From NCBI RefSeq assembly GCF_037975245.1, contig NC_092577.1, positions 9,275,013 to 9,339,012 on the forward strand: DNA of 64,000 nucleotides. Reading direction: 5' to 3'. Both the position numbers and the translations under genes were made by a program. The stretch comes from Apostichopus japonicus. Taxonomy: Eukaryota > Echinodermata > Holothuroidea > Aspidochirotida > Stichopodidae. Positions 61,605 to 64,000 of the stretch are shown piece by piece (within the stretch, counting starts at the first letter, position 1; every line of letters begins with the position of its first letter). The notes below the pieces were generated by a model. It did not search any database. It saw only the letters and a program-made list of their open reading frames with translations, and had not been told where the DNA came from.

Positions 61605-64000
61605 GCATATTGCTTAAACCAGTCAACTCAACCATACTACAGTAAATTAACATCATAACAAACAAAGTACATTAAAGTTCAGATTATATCCATAGTTGTG
61701 TGACCTATGTGTGACATACTTAAATTAATCAAGGTTGTGTTTGTTTGATGGAATGTTCATTACGATTACCTCTAACACATAGCTCTGCATAACAGACTGA
61801 GTTGACTCCTTTAATGTTTCTACATCATTATAGAATATCTAAAATGGTATTTCAAGTTTTGGTTTTAATCTGAAGAAAATAAGTACCCCAACAGAAGAAA
61901 TATTTGTACGTAACCCAAACTACTTTCATACAAACCAACAAGTTGTCTTCCAGTCTTACCATTCTGAGAGTGTCAGGAGTTCTAGAAGACTTTATTTATA
62001 TGAGTCTCAGATGCAATTTTTATTTTGTTTGACAAATGGTAAAATGTACCAGAGGGTGCTTATGCAGCTATTGTGCCATGGCAAGCTCATCACAAACATA
62101 CCAAGTACTGGATTGATCCAGCAAGGATCCAATCATTTTGATGTCCTTACTAGGGATTAATTCTGTCAGTTGTATTTTGAGTGGATGAACTAAAACTTTA
62201 TATAAAATCCCTTTAGTGAGAGTGAATGGAGATAAAAGAGTATTCCTTGATCTGCAATGCTATCCATAAAATCTATCAGAGGTTCTTGAAACATTACTAT
62301 CACTGTTCTACACTAACCATTATTGTGATTACCATCACATGGAGGAAATATCAGCTGATGAACCATTCATTGTCCTTGTCAGCACAGTATGAACACTTCC
62401 ATCAACAACTGGTAACTATACAGGTGGAATAGGTGATCCCCTAATAGCTCCATTCAGGATAATTTAAGTTACCCTAATGAAGAGAAAAGAAAATGATGTG
62501 AATGAAAATTAAGTCCCAATGATAGGATATATTGAGAATGTCAGTCACAAATAGATATACATGTATGTCTCTGGCTTACTACTGTACCTTGTATACATGG
62601 ACATTCACAGAGAAAAAACCCAAAAGAAGGAAAGTACACTTCAGATTCCAATAACCAGGTAAGTGTAAAAACAATTAACCAGTAAACCATCAAACTTGAA
62701 CCGGATTGTCCTTTGTTTAGTGAAAGTGGCATATAAAGGTAAGGGTGCAGTGATGTAAATGAGCTCCCAAAGGAGAGTCCAACCTCACACAACCCAACCA
62801 TGCATGGTTTGGGCTTGACTGAGAAATTTGTGAGATTTCGCACCTTCTTTCCTATTGAGGACAGAATGTCTTTTGAATTTCCACTCATCAGGAGATAATT
62901 GTATCTAATTTAGTGTGTCAGCTTTGGTGGATGGGTGTTTTTACATTATTTTTCTTCATTTAATGGCACCAGGCCCCTGGAGACTGCATTGCCTACATTG
63001 ACCTAGTTACACCACTCTCTGGGGGTCTCTTTCCAGTTTTTAGATCACCAAAGGTTTACAGAGTACCCTGTTCAGCTTGTCAATAGCTATCCAATATGGT
63101 CAGTGCTTTCCACAAATTTGGCAGATGAAGACACTTGTAACATCAAAATTTTGAGTTGAAATAGTTATGAGATAAAAAAGGCAATAATTGTGAAAATTGG
63201 GGACACTTAACTTTTTCCCCCTATGTCCCTTTGAAGCCACCGCACTCAAGTCAGTGAAGTTAAATCAATTTTGAGACAAATTAGATTTTTTAAAACTGCA
63301 GTGACTGACTCAGCAAGTGACAATTCTGTATTGACAGCTGTATATACTCAGATTAGTAGGAAGTATTTCCAATTGTGTTCTCTGTTTATCGTGGCTGGAC
63401 TTACAAGGGTACTGCAAAGCTCTCCAAATCTTCAGTATTTTAGCATAGTTTTTGGAAACTGCTAGCAATTTAAAGCACAGGAGGACATGTCAGGAATAGA
63501 AATACTTAATCTGATTTTAAGGAAGAAATTTCAAGGAAGAAATGTTATCATTTCATGATATTGATAAAGAGTGCAGGGGAATTTAACTTCCTAAACCATA
63601 ATTGTATATAATTTAGTGTGTCAGCTTTGGTGGATGGGTGTTTAGTGGCAGGGGAATTTAACTTCCTCAACCATGCTTGCTAGCCAGCAGTTTGGTGAAT
63701 CAAGTAACAACAAACCAGATTTACTTCATTCTTACCATTCCTATTTAACTCTGTGCATAAATGTAGGATACCAAAAGAAGCTTGATAGGTGCATAGGTCC
63801 TGCTCTCCTCTATCCAGTACGGTCTGCGTCTACATATTCACTAGAGGGTTTCTTTCTACGGTTGAATGATTACATCATGGAGCCGTTAGAGCCTCAGTGA
63901 CTTCTAAATCAAAAGTGAAACAATAACATGAAATCAAATTAGTTGTTCAGAAATTTCAGACGACTTCAGAAACAAAAGGATACTCACAACAAAGAAAAAC
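61605..64000. other. No gene confirmed; small local duplication
   Basis: TTTAGTGTGTCAGCTTTGGT and the following GGATGGGTGTTT occur at 62911-62942 and again near 63613-63644. GCAGGGGAATTTAACTTCCT occurs twice (63574 and 63650). Open frames on both strands (for example 62888-62541 minus, 63673-63900 plus) show no domain. The sequence runs off the window end without an identifiable exon. Confidence 0.35.

Overview
This window reads as AT-rich nuclear DNA of a marine invertebrate. The best guess is an echinoderm, possibly a sea cucumber. The reasons are two NACHT (NLR-type) genes in tandem, genes split by short GT-AG introns, a tRNA-derived SINE, an RTE-like LINE, long minisatellites and many dispersed repeats. 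There are no bacterial-style operons. The species was not identified, and no database search was possible.

Left part (1-9 kb): the main item is a minus-strand gene (3981 down to 2328 or below). Its first exon encodes a hydrophobic N-terminus. After a second exon come six tandem 45-nt exons of identical phase, each adding one 15-residue unit (consensus ATFLYxEKREExxIP) with a Lys-Arg pair. It looks like a secreted repeat or propeptide precursor built from cassette exons. The rest of this part holds microsatellites, local tandem repeats and a GC-rich dispersed repeat.

Middle part (9-42 kb): two NACHT genes point rightwards. Gene 1 can be followed from a 1.5-kb NACHT exon (14047-15578) through five short LRR-like exons to a stop at 21915, with phases matching at every junction. 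Its last intron holds a 2.9-kb, 36-bp minisatellite that is open on both strands. Gene 2 has the equivalent NACHT exon (33474-34993), but I found no LRR exons after it. Upstream of both lies a duplicated non-coding block (about 10.08-13.83 kb and 30.64-33.42 kb) that is far more alike between copies than the NACHT exons it precedes. It contains a conserved ATG-plus-splice-donor and a CCAAT/CRE-like block. Between and after the genes are duplicated blocks, a 28-bp minisatellite, an NRF1-like palindrome, a perfect hairpin and a hAT-like remnant.

Right part (42-54 kb): a 30-bp minisatellite of about 7 kb is interrupted by a nearly full-length minus-strand RTE-like LINE (47992-51430) with a 10-bp target site duplication. 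The unit 'array plus right flank' is itself duplicated, with a short copy at 42.5-42.9 kb. Last part (54-64 kb): mostly intron-like sequence with two clear minus-strand coding exons of an unidentified gene, one orphan plus-strand coding fragment, and a cluster of nine GTCAC-N4-GTGAC-type palindromes next to three tandem octamer-bearing repeats.
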